In this document: positions 1 through 5,327 of the stretch, piece by piece | Layout of the letters: each line of letters begins with the position of its first letter | Position numbering within the stretch: position 1 is the stretch's first letter | Assembly (NCBI GenBank): GCA_938036585.1 | Contig: CALHQN010000294.1 | Location: 1 to 5,642, forward strand | Direction: 5' to 3' | Source of the DNA: an uncultured Campylobacter sp. | GTDB taxonomy: Bacteria > Campylobacterota > Campylobacteria > Campylobacterales > Campylobacteraceae | Length of the DNA: 5,642 bases | Translations under genes and position numbers: made by a program | The notes under the pieces: model-generated | Seen by the model: the letters and a program-made list of their open reading frames with translations, nothing else | Told to the model about the DNA's origin: nothing | The model's database searches: none

Positions 1-207
1 CTCTTTTTTGCCGAAAATTTCTTTAGCGATAGCGTTTGCAAGATCGATCTCAAATCCTTCAAATTTGCCGTCTTCAAATTTACTAAAAGGCGGTTGCGCC
101 TCTAAAACACCCACTCTAATTGCACCCGATTGTCTGATCTCCGGTAAAGTATTTGCCACTACACTGCTTGTAAATAGCAAAAAAATCCCTAAAATTATCC
201 TCTTCAT
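1..207 (-). CDS. Amino-acid ABC transporter periplasmic substrate-binding protein (family 3), N-terminal part only
   Basis: Reading down from an ATG at 205-207, 69 codons are open and run off the left edge, so the 3' end of the gene is missing. Residues 1-18 form a signal peptide: a basic MKR start, a hydrophobic stretch and a small-residue end SSVVA, with likely cleavage before Asn19. There is no lipobox cysteine, so a soluble periplasmic protein is expected. The mature part begins with the family 3 solute-binding pattern: IRVGVLEAQPPFS (30-42), then GKFEGFEIDLANAIAKE (47-63), where GFEIDLA matches the conserved GF-[DE]-[VI]-D segment of polar amino-acid binding proteins such as Campylobacter PEB1. 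An AGGAGT ribosome binding site at 212-217 lies four bases before the start. The family delivers amino acids to an inner-membrane ABC permease; the ligand cannot be read from this fragment. Confidence 0.9.
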   Translation of the reverse strand, partial: MKRIILGIFLLFTSSVVANTLPEIRQSGAIRVGVLEAQPPFSKFEDGKFEGFEIDLANAIAKEIFGKKE

Positions 208-211
208 GATT

Positions 212-217
212 ACTCCT
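212..217 (-). promoter_or_regulatory. Ribosome binding site of the solute-binding protein gene
   Basis: AGGAGT on the minus strand lies four bases before the ATG at 205-207. It supports that start, which also gives a complete signal peptide. No clear -10 promoter element could be chosen in the remaining 160 bases up to the end of ung. Confidence 0.7.
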
Positions 218-379
218 AAAATTTTAATCCAAGCCGTTGCCGCGCGCTCGCACGATTAGGCACTTAACCAAGCCGCTTTGTCTAAATTTATCTCTAATCC
301 CGCTCCTTGTGATAGTTCTTAAATCCTAGCCGTTTTAGAATTTACGTCGCATTTTACGCAAATTTCATTTAAAATACAT

Positions 380-1075
380 TTAATCTGCGCCGTGATTTAG
401 ATCCCAATCGATCTCTCCCAGACCGTGCGCGCGTAGATATTCGTTGCATCTGCTAAAATGCCTGCAGCCAAAAAACGCCCCTCCGGCAAGCGGACTGGGA
501 TGCGCGGCGGTTAAAATGAGATGCTTCTGCGCATCAATCAGCGCAGATTTTGCTTTGGCAAAATTTCCCCACAGCATAAAGACCAAGCTTTGCCGCCTAG
601 CGCTTAAAATTTTAATCACGGCGTCGGTGAAAATTTGCCAGCCGAAGCCGCTGTGCGAGTTCGCGCGGTTCGCGCCCACGCTAAGGCTCGCATTAAGAAG
701 CAGCACGCCCTGCTTTGCCCAGTAGCTCAGATCGCCGCTAACAGGCTCGCTGATACCCAGATCGCTCTTAATCTCTTTGTATATATTTACGAGGCTGGGC
801 GGAATTCGCACGCCGCGCGGCACCGAAAAGCTAAGCCCCATCGCCTGATGCGCGCCGTGGTAGGGATCCTGCCCCAAAATCACCGCGCGCACCCGCTCAA
901 ACGGGGTGAGATTAAAGGCATTAAAGATCAAATTTCCCGGCGGATAGACGATCTCGCGCGCCTTTGCGGCGAGCAGGTTTTCTTTGATCTTCGCAAAATA
1001 CTCGCTTAAAAATTCCTCTCTAAGCGCCTCTTTCCAGCCGCTCTCAATCCTCACGTCGTCTAAATTTATCTGCAT
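380..1075 (-). CDS. ung: Uracil-DNA glycosylase, family 1
   Basis: Cytoplasmic base-excision repair enzyme that cleaves the N-glycosidic bond of uracil in DNA, from cytosine deamination or dUMP misincorporation. The 231 residues are close to the 229 of E. coli Ung. The signature motifs are present in order: GQDPYHG at 68-74 (catalytic Asp70, Tyr72), LSFSVP at 81-86 (Phe83 stacks on uracil), LLLNASLSV at 125-133 (Asn128, uracil recognition), SHSGFGW at 140-146, and HPSPLAGGAFFGCRHF at 192-207 (catalytic His192, Leu196 intercalation loop). These correspond to E. coli D64, Y66, F77, N123, H187 and L191. The ATG at 1073-1075 has AAGGG at 1081-1085, five bases upstream. It is separated by 145 bases from the upstream 72-codon gene and by 172 bases from the solute-binding protein gene, so it is probably transcribed alone. 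No hairpin terminator is evident after its TAA. Confidence 0.97.
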   Translation of the reverse strand: MQINLDDVRIESGWKEALREEFLSEYFAKIKENLLAAKAREIVYPPGNLIFNAFNLTPFERVRAVILGQDPYHGAHQAMGLSFSVPRGVRIPPSLVNIYKEIKSDLGISEPVSGDLSYWAKQGVLLLNASLSVGANRANSHSGFGWQIFTDAVIKILSARRQSLVFMLWGNFAKAKSALIDAQKHLILTAAHPSPLAGGAFFGCRHFSRCNEYLRAHGLGEIDWDLNHGAD

Positions 1076-1110
1076 ACTAGCCCTTTAAGCTTTAATGAAT
1101 TAACGTCCTA

Positions 1111-1116
1111 ATTTTA
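1111..1116 (-). promoter_or_regulatory. Candidate -10 element for ung
   Basis: TAAAAT on the minus strand, preceded by an A/T-rich stretch (1117-1134), lies about 35 bases before the ung start and would give a leader of roughly 29 bases. No convincing -35 box is visible, which is usual for Campylobacter housekeeping promoters that rely on the -10 and upstream AT periodicity. AT-rich runs are common in this genome, so the call is tentative. Confidence 0.35.
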
Positions 1117-1220
1117 CAATAAATTTTAAAAATAGTACCGCTCGCACGCGCCGCTGCAATCAAAGACGGATCGCCCGCGCTCTCTCGCCGCCAACCGATC
1201 CCGCCGATTTATAGGCGCAG

Positions 1221-1439
1221 CTACACGATCACGATCAAAAGCGCCATAAACAGCAGCATGGCGATCGTCTTTTTATTATCGTTAAGCAAGCTCTGCGGAT
1301 AAAAAGCAAACAAAATCGCGTAGGCAAAAAGCACGATTGCGAACTCCCACGGGTTATTATCTCTGAATTTTAACCTATAAATGATCGCCGCCACGAAAGA
1401 TATATGCGAAAGCAGCGATAAAATTTGAGCCGGTTTCAT
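1221..1439 (-). CDS. Small membrane protein of unknown function
   Basis: A 72-residue protein that I do not recognise. It is strongly hydrophobic and probably has three membrane segments: about residues 3-21 (ILSLLSHISFVAAIIY), 31-47 (WEFAIVLFAYAILFAFY) and 57-72 (ending LLFMALLIVIV at the very C-terminus). The loop between the first two is basic then polar (RLKFRDNNP, 22-30), and the second loop carries QSLLNDNKK. The ATG at 1437-1439 is preceded by AGGAG at 1454-1458, but the 14-base spacing is longer than ideal; no other start codon lies between them in frame, so this start is the best available. Absence of stops together with coherent membrane topology supports a real gene. It has the same orientation as its neighbours, with gaps of 113 and 145 bases, so operon membership is uncertain. 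There is no motif from which to infer a role. Confidence 0.7.
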   Translation of the reverse strand: MKPAQILSLLSHISFVAAIIYRLKFRDNNPWEFAIVLFAYAILFAFYPQSLLNDNKKTIAMLLFMALLIVIV

Positions 1440-1506
1440 TTTGTCTTTGTGATCTCCTATTTCGTCTCAAGTCCATCGTATCGATATTTATTCACTTAAA
1501 AACGCT

Positions 1507-1556
1507 GCGGTCTTAAAATTTCATTCCGCCGTTTCTTGCGGCTTTTAAAATTTCAT
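1507..1556. repeat. Short imperfect direct repeat in the intergenic spacer
   Basis: Two near-identical 18-19 base copies, at 1507-1524 and 1538-1556 (plus strand GCGG, then TCTTAAAATTTCAT or CTTTTAAAATTTCAT), start 31 bases apart. The second covers the TGA stop of the DJ-1/PfpI gene. Between them GCCG (1528-1531) can pair with CGGC (1539-1542) as a weak four-base hairpin. No U-tract follows on the minus strand, so I do not call a terminator here. Confidence 0.5.
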
Positions 1557-2149
1557 CGCGCGAGCTTGCTTCTAAGGCCGTAATACGGATAATCCATCGC
1601 CGCAGCGGCAGCCTCTCGCGCAGAGGCGCCTGCGAATTTCTCGATCACGCAAAGACCAAGCTCTATGGAGCTGCTTATGCCGCCAGCAGTGATGATCTCG
1701 CCTCCTGCGGGCAGGCTTTCGCGCACGAGCCGCTCGTGCACCACATCCGCGCAGTAAGGCGCCAGCAGATCGTAGCAAAACGGGTGCGTAGTCGCGCGCC
1801 TACCGCGCAAAAACCCCGCCGCGCCCAGAAGCAGCGAACCGGTGCAAACGCTAAATTTATACTTCGCATCGCGCGCGGTCGCTAGCCACGAGATGAAGCC
1901 CGCATCGTCTTTAAGGCGACGCGTCGCCATACCGCCGGGCACAAAAACCGCATCAAAGCCGCCTAGATCCGTCGTGATCTCGCCCGCATCGATCGTAAGG
2001 CCGCCGCTGTCCGAAACCTGCCGCTCGCGCGAGCAAAACCTCATCTCAAGCTGCGGGAGGACGGCTTTGGGCCTTAGCATACAATCGTAAAATCCCACAA
2101 AATCGAGGTGCGTCTGTCCGCTAAACATCACAAGCGCTAGGTTTTTCAT
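1553..2149 (-). CDS. DJ-1/PfpI family protein, isonitrile hydratase-like
   Basis: The 198-residue product has the class I glutamine amidotransferase-like fold of the DJ-1/PfpI superfamily. It begins with a beta strand, KNLALVMFSG, then HLDFVGFYDCML (14-25) with Asp16 where isonitrile hydratase (InhA) has its catalytic Asp17. The oxyanion glycines are in FVPGGMATRRL (69-79). The nucleophile elbow is FSVCTGSLLLGAAGFLRGRR (99-118), with Cys102 followed by Thr103, then ATTHP (119-123). The C-terminal AGGISSSIELGLCVIEKFAG (155-174) is typical of the subgroup. InhA hydrates isonitriles to N-formamides, but many relatives have other or unknown activities, so the substrate is not established. No C-terminal AraC DNA-binding domain is present. 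The ATG at 2147-2149 is chosen because it has AAGGA six bases upstream and starts directly at the first strand; the open frame continues 43 codons further to a TTG at 2276-2278 that lacks a ribosome binding site and adds no recognisable domain. Confidence 0.9.
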   Translation of the reverse strand: MKNLALVMFSGQTHLDFVGFYDCMLRPKAVLPQLEMRFCSRERQVSDSGGLTIDAGEITTDLGGFDAVFVPGGMATRRLKDDAGFISWLATARDAKYKFSVCTGSLLLGAAGFLRGRRATTHPFCYDLLAPYCADVVHERLVRESLPAGGEIITAGGISSSIELGLCVIEKFAGASAREAAAAAMDYPYYGLRSKLAR

Positions 2150-2155
2150 AATCCG

Positions 2156-2160
2156 TCCTT
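2156..2160 (-). promoter_or_regulatory. Ribosome binding site that fixes the DJ-1/PfpI gene start
   Basis: AAGGA on the minus strand lies six bases before the ATG at 2147-2149. It decides in favour of the 198-residue product over a 241-residue reading from the upstream TTG at 2276-2278, which is preceded only by AT-rich sequence. Confidence 0.75.
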
Positions 2161-2315
2161 TAAATTTATCGCTCGCCCAAGCTTTCGGTTTGCCGCCGCT
2201 GCAATTCTCGGCGCCGCAAGTCGTAAAATGCGCGGCGGCTAAAATTTTGATACCGCAGGTCGCTAAAAACCCGTTCAAGTAAATTTTAAATTTTACCCGC
2301 GTTAAAAACTTGCAG

Positions 2316-2360
2316 AAATTTTACCGCCCGCGAATGAAATTTCAGAAGCGGTTAAAATTT
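2316..2360 (-). terminator. Inverted repeat after the thyX operon, possible terminator
   Basis: On the plus strand AAATTTTACCGC (2316-2327) is complementary to GCGGTTAAAATTT (2348-2360) apart from one bulged T, around a 20-base loop. In the minus-strand transcript it begins ten bases after the TAA of the 248-codon gene: A/U pairs form the lower stem and four G-C pairs the upper stem. The 3' arm ends in AAAATTTC rather than a clean T-run, so efficiency as an intrinsic terminator is uncertain. Because the arms are nearly symmetrical it could work in either direction. The pairing is seen directly; the function is inferred from its position. Confidence 0.45.
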
Positions 2361-2370
2361 TGCGCGCCTT

Positions 2371-3117
2371 TTATTCCGCTTTACTCAGACCCGTAAAAGC
2401 CCGCACGCCCGCATAGTGCAGCCTTTTTGAAACATTCTCAAATTCCAAATTCCAAACCCCCTCGTCGTATTTCCATTCAAACGGCGTTTTGTAATTCGTC
2501 CAAATTTCATACGCGCGTTCGTTTAGCCGCTCAATCAACGCAGAAATCCCTAAATCGCCGCCCGCTATCTCCATCATCAAATGCCAGTTGTCCAAATCGG
2601 CGGGGTCTTGCGTATGGATAGATTTCTCTCGCGGCAGATAATACACAAAATCGCCCGTATCGAAGGGGAAGAGGGTATGACACAGCGCAATGCCGTAAAT
2701 TTTTTGAGCGAATACGGTCGGAAGCTGCTCGTCCGAATAACCGAAAGTAGAAACATATAAAAAGCTACGCAAAATGCCCGCTAAATTTCTACAGACCGGC
2801 GCGAAGGCGTATCTCGATACTTGTTGCGTTAAGGCGCCGTTTCGAATAAAACTTATGGCACTATCGATCTCTTTTCTTCTTGCCTGCACGTATTTTATCT
2901 TTTTAAACCGCCAAGCTTGCAAAAGCTGCAAAGAATTGTCTATTGAGCGCAGATGCTTGTCTCTTTTTTCATCCGCCGTACCGCTTAGCTCCGCGATCCT
3001 CGCAGCAGCCTGCTTCCAAAACGGAATCAGGGTTTGTACCCATCCCAGGTAGCTCAGATAAAGCGCGTCCGACTGCTCCTTTTCAAAAGCCGCTCTCATC
3101 TGCGTAAGTTTTATCAT
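2371..3117 (-). CDS. Hypothetical protein, co-transcribed with thyX
   Basis: The 248-residue product belongs to no family I recognise. It has no signal peptide and no convincing membrane helix, so a cytoplasmic location is likely. Residues 1-45 look helical and amphipathic (with LYLSYLGWVQTLIPFWKQAA at 19-38). Residues 48-95 are rich in Lys, Arg, Glu and Asp (DEKRDKHLRSID, then RFKKIKYVQARRKEID) and could form a helical hairpin. The C-terminal half is rich in aromatic residues (FGYSDE, FPFDTGDFVYYLPREK, EIWTNYKTPFEWKYDEGVWNLEFE), with seven tryptophans in total, suggesting a compact globular domain. The ATG at 3115-3117 has AAGGG at 3123-3127, five bases upstream. It starts 38 bases after the TAG of thyX on the same strand with no hairpin between, so co-transcription is likely. 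Composition and AAATTT-type codons match its neighbours, giving no sign of recent transfer. I infer no function. Confidence 0.8.
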   Translation of the reverse strand: MIKLTQMRAAFEKEQSDALYLSYLGWVQTLIPFWKQAAARIAELSGTADEKRDKHLRSIDNSLQLLQAWRFKKIKYVQARRKEIDSAISFIRNGALTQQVSRYAFAPVCRNLAGILRSFLYVSTFGYSDEQLPTVFAQKIYGIALCHTLFPFDTGDFVYYLPREKSIHTQDPADLDNWHLMMEIAGGDLGISALIERLNERAYEIWTNYKTPFEWKYDEGVWNLEFENVSKRLHYAGVRAFTGLSKAE

Positions 3118-3155
3118 CGCAGCCCTTTTGTATCAAAATTTTATCCCGCTCGCTA

Positions 3156-3791
3156 CTACTCGTCCTGCGTCTTCTCGCCGCTCGCCATGCAGCTTTGGAA
3201 TATAAATTTATGCTCCTGCGGCAGCGCTTCGTAAATTTTATCTGCAAGCTCGCGGATCTCCCAAAGTGCCGCCTTGCTAGAGCGCAGAGCGAGGAAGTTT
3301 TGCAAGCTGCGCGCGTTTATGCTCCAGCTAAGCTCGCTCTTGTAGCACTCTGGCAGGCAGTATTTGGCGATATCGAGGCTGATTGGAGTTTGTAAGATTA
3401 CGCGCAGGTTTTCAAGAGCCGCGACACTTGCGTTATCGACCGCTTCATTGCCCGTAAGCACTATGTATCGCGCGGCGTTTTCGAAATCTCCTTGCGCAAA
3501 GCTGTCCTCGCCGCGCAGCTCCTTTAGAGTGTAGCGAGTGGATTTTACGCTAAGGCTTGCGAGGCGGTGGCGCGCCAGCTCCTGAAGCAGCGCGCGGGAG
3601 ATGCCGCTGATGTAGAAATTGTAGTAGAGGTGCTCGAGCGTGCTTGAGTGCTTGAGCTGATTGCCGACGCGGTCTATTAGCGCTAGGTCTTTGGCGCCGC
3701 CGCAATCGCCGCGCTCAAAGCTCTGCCAGCAGGTGCGGATCGCATTTGAGCAGACCCAAAGCGGAGTGAAATTTAGAAGTTTGACTTGCAT
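3156..3791 (-). CDS. thyX: Flavin-dependent thymidylate synthase ThyX
   Basis: Cytoplasmic enzyme that makes dTMP from dUMP using methylenetetrahydrofolate as methyl donor and FAD/NADPH as reductant, replacing ThyA in many Campylobacterota. The 211 residues fit the family. The ThyX signature RHR-x7-S appears as RHRLASLSVKSTR at 74-86, binding dUMP and FAD. Upstream, LKHSSTLEHLYYNFYISGISR (47-67) matches the conserved H-x-S-[ST]-x-E-H segment. Near the C-terminus INARSLQNFLALR (158-170) followed by ALWEIRELA holds the conserved Asn, Arg161 and Arg170 of the dUMP-binding region. The ATG at 3789-3791 has AAAGG six bases upstream (3798-3802). It is the first gene of a probable two-gene transcript with the 248-residue protein, and its promoter lies in the divergent region shared with the sodium symporter gene. 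Position 8 of the extended motif is Ser81 where the classical consensus has Asn. Confidence 0.96.
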   Translation of the reverse strand: MQVKLLNFTPLWVCSNAIRTCWQSFERGDCGGAKDLALIDRVGNQLKHSSTLEHLYYNFYISGISRALLQELARHRLASLSVKSTRYTLKELRGEDSFAQGDFENAARYIVLTGNEAVDNASVAALENLRVILQTPISLDIAKYCLPECYKSELSWSINARSLQNFLALRSSKAALWEIRELADKIYEALPQEHKFIFQSCMASGEKTQDE

Positions 3792-3977
3792 ATTTTGCCT
3801 TTGGTTTTGAAATTTTTGGATGATTTTAGCGTTTCGGGACTTAAAATTTAGCAGGGCTAGGATATTTATATTAAATCCCGCTCCGTTTGCTCTCTCAAGC
3901 GACTTTGGTAAAATTTAGATACCGCCTTTAAGCTGGAATTTGCTAATATTGCGGCTAAATTTTAAAAAAGGTGCAAA
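3792..3977. promoter_or_regulatory. Divergent intergenic promoter region, thyX / sodium symporter
   Basis: These 186 bases separate two outward-facing genes and must serve both. For thyX, two minus-strand candidates are TATAAA at 3865-3870 (leader about 66 bases) and TAAAAT at 3823-3828 (leader about 25 bases); I cannot choose between them. The plus-strand element is listed separately. I see no clear operator palindrome and no riboswitch-like structure. Confidence 0.5.
3941..3949 (+). promoter_or_regulatory. Extended -10 promoter element of the sodium symporter gene
   Basis: TGCTAATAT has the extended -10 form TGn followed by TAATAT, one mismatch from TATAAT. It would start transcription near 3956, about 22 bases before the ATG at 3978. 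A -35 box is not evident, which is common for Campylobacter sigma-70 promoters, and the upstream DNA contains AT tracts near 3908-3918. Confidence 0.5.
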
Positions 3978-5327
3978 ATGAACGATAAATTTACGCGCAT
4001 CGGCTTTATCTTGGCCGTCGCAGGCAGCGCCGTGGGGCTCGGCAACGCGTGGAAATTCCCCACTCTCGTGGGTCAAAACGGCGGCAGCGCCTTCATCCTG
4101 CTCTATCTTTTGCTGACGTTTTTAGTAAGTTTCGTCCTTTTTATCGGCGAAATTTGTATCGGAAGGATCGGCGAGAGCGATCCCGTGGACTCCTTCAGAC
4201 GCCTGGCGCCTACGCATAAAGAGGCTTGGAGCAAGATGGGATTTTTTATGATCTCGGGACTTCTCATCTACTCGTTTTACAGCGTCGTGATGGGCTGGAT
4301 CTTAAAATACACGATCACGTCGGCGTTTTCGCTGCCAAGCGATATGGCGCAAAGCGGCGAGATATTTTCCGCTCTGCTAAAAGATAGCCCTATCATCGCG
4401 ATAGCATGCTTTAGCGTGATGTCGCTGACGTGTTTTTACATCGTCTCGCGCGGCATCAAAAGCGGCATCGAGCGGCTAAACGTCTGGATGATGCCGGCGC
4501 TTTTCATACTTTTGGTGCTGATGGTGGTGTATTCGATGAGCTTCGACGGCTTTAGCAAAAGCGCGAAATTCCTGCTCGTGCCCGATTTTAGCGCGCTAAA
4601 TTCCAAAAGCGTGCTCGAAGCGCTCGGACTTGCGTTTTTCACGCTATCGCTGGGCGTTACGACGATCATGACCTACGCCGCGAGCCTGCCTGAGCGCACC
4701 AATATCCTAACTTCGAGCCTAAACATCGTATTTATCAATGTCATGATCGGCATAATGATGGGGCTCGTGGTTTTTACCTTTATCTTTGAATTTAACGCAG
4801 ATCCGGCGCAATCGGGCCCTGGGCTTATTTTCGTCTCGCTTGCGATGCTATTTAGCAAGCTGGGCGCGATCGGGCACGTGCTGGCGTTCGCGTTTTTTCT
4901 TACATTGATTTTTGCAGCGATCACTTCGGCGATCTCGATGATCGAGCCTTCGGTGTATTATCTCGTAAAATCGCACAAAATAAGCCGTCTGCGCGCCTGC
5001 GCGATCGTTTTTGCGTTTACCTACGTCCTTGGCATCGCGTGCATTTTGGGCTACTACGGCGCTACGGCGGATAGCTTTAGCATTCTCGGCACGCCGTTTT
5101 TTGACGTGCTAGACTACGCGACCTCGAAAATTTTAATGCCGATAGGCGGGCTCGTGATCGTAGTTTTCGTAGGATTTGTGATGCGAAAAGAAGCCGTACA
5201 CGCACTACTGGCGCCGTATATGGGCGAGCTCGGGTTTAAAATTTGGTACTTCGTGCTGCTGCGCTGCGTCTCGCCCGTAGCCATAATTTTGATCGCGCTA
5301 AGAGAGCTTGGAATTTTACGCATCTAG
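3978..5327 (+). CDS. Sodium-dependent transporter, neurotransmitter:sodium symporter (NSS/SNF) family
   Basis: Inner-membrane Na+-coupled symporter, most likely for an amino acid. The 449 residues and about eleven membrane segments (roughly 8-30, 38-61, 86-113, 136-156, 166-187, 212-236, 245-272, 298-328, 337-360, 383-402, 423-443) fit the short bacterial NSS type such as Tyt1 and MhsT. TM1 carries AVAGSAVGLGNAWKFPTL (13-30), with the unwound Na+/substrate segment, followed by GQNGGSAF (32-39). TM6 carries FFTLSLG (220-226) and TM8 AAITSAISMIEP (313-324). Aligned from memory to LeuT, Na1 ligands map to Ala18, Asn23, Thr222 and Asn254, and Na2 ligands to Gly16, Val19, Ala313, Thr316 and Ser317, so both sodium sites look intact. 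The ATG at 3978-3980 has AAAGG at 3967-3971, six bases upstream. It is divergent from thyX and followed by gene-free DNA, so it is probably a single-gene unit. The substrate cannot be assigned. Confidence 0.95.
   Translation: MNDKFTRIGFILAVAGSAVGLGNAWKFPTLVGQNGGSAFILLYLLLTFLVSFVLFIGEICIGRIGESDPVDSFRRLAPTHKEAWSKMGFFMISGLLIYSFYSVVMGWILKYTITSAFSLPSDMAQSGEIFSALLKDSPIIAIACFSVMSLTCFYIVSRGIKSGIERLNVWMMPALFILLVLMVVYSMSFDGFSKSAKFLLVPDFSALNSKSVLEALGLAFFTLSLGVTTIMTYAASLPERTNILTSSLNIVFINVMIGIMMGLVVFTFIFEFNADPAQSGPGLIFVSLAMLFSKLGAIGHVLAFAFFLTLIFAAITSAISMIEPSVYYLVKSHKISRLRACAIVFAFTYVLGIACILGYYGATADSFSILGTPFFDVLDYATSKILMPIGGLVIVVFVGFVMRKEAVHALLAPYMGELGFKIWYFVLLRCVSPVAIILIALRELGILRI

Noticed and set aside
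8..259. Open frame of 83 codons on the plus strand at the left edge
   Set aside because: It is antisense to the solute-binding protein gene, which has a signal peptide, family motif and ribosome binding site.
444..725. Open frame of 93 codons on the plus strand inside ung
   Set aside because: Another antisense shadow of ung, with no ribosome binding site and no recognisable domain.
635..1009. Open frame of 124 codons on the plus strand inside ung
   Set aside because: It lies entirely opposite a gene with all uracil-DNA glycosylase motifs, and its product is an Arg/Ala/His-rich antisense reading with no domain.
1842..2090. Open frame of 82 codons on the plus strand inside the DJ-1/PfpI gene
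   Set aside because: Antisense to the nucleophile-elbow and N-terminal coding region of a clear family member.
2150..2278. N-terminal extension of 43 codons to the DJ-1/PfpI gene
   Set aside because: It starts at TTG without a ribosome binding site and adds no known domain, while the internal ATG at 2147-2149 has AAGGA at six bases and starts at the first conserved strand.
380..3791. ung and thyX as one DNA-uracil control operon
   Set aside because: Both affect uracil in DNA, but they are separated by about 2 kb, two other genes with gaps of 113-145 bases, and an inverted repeat that may end the thyX transcript.
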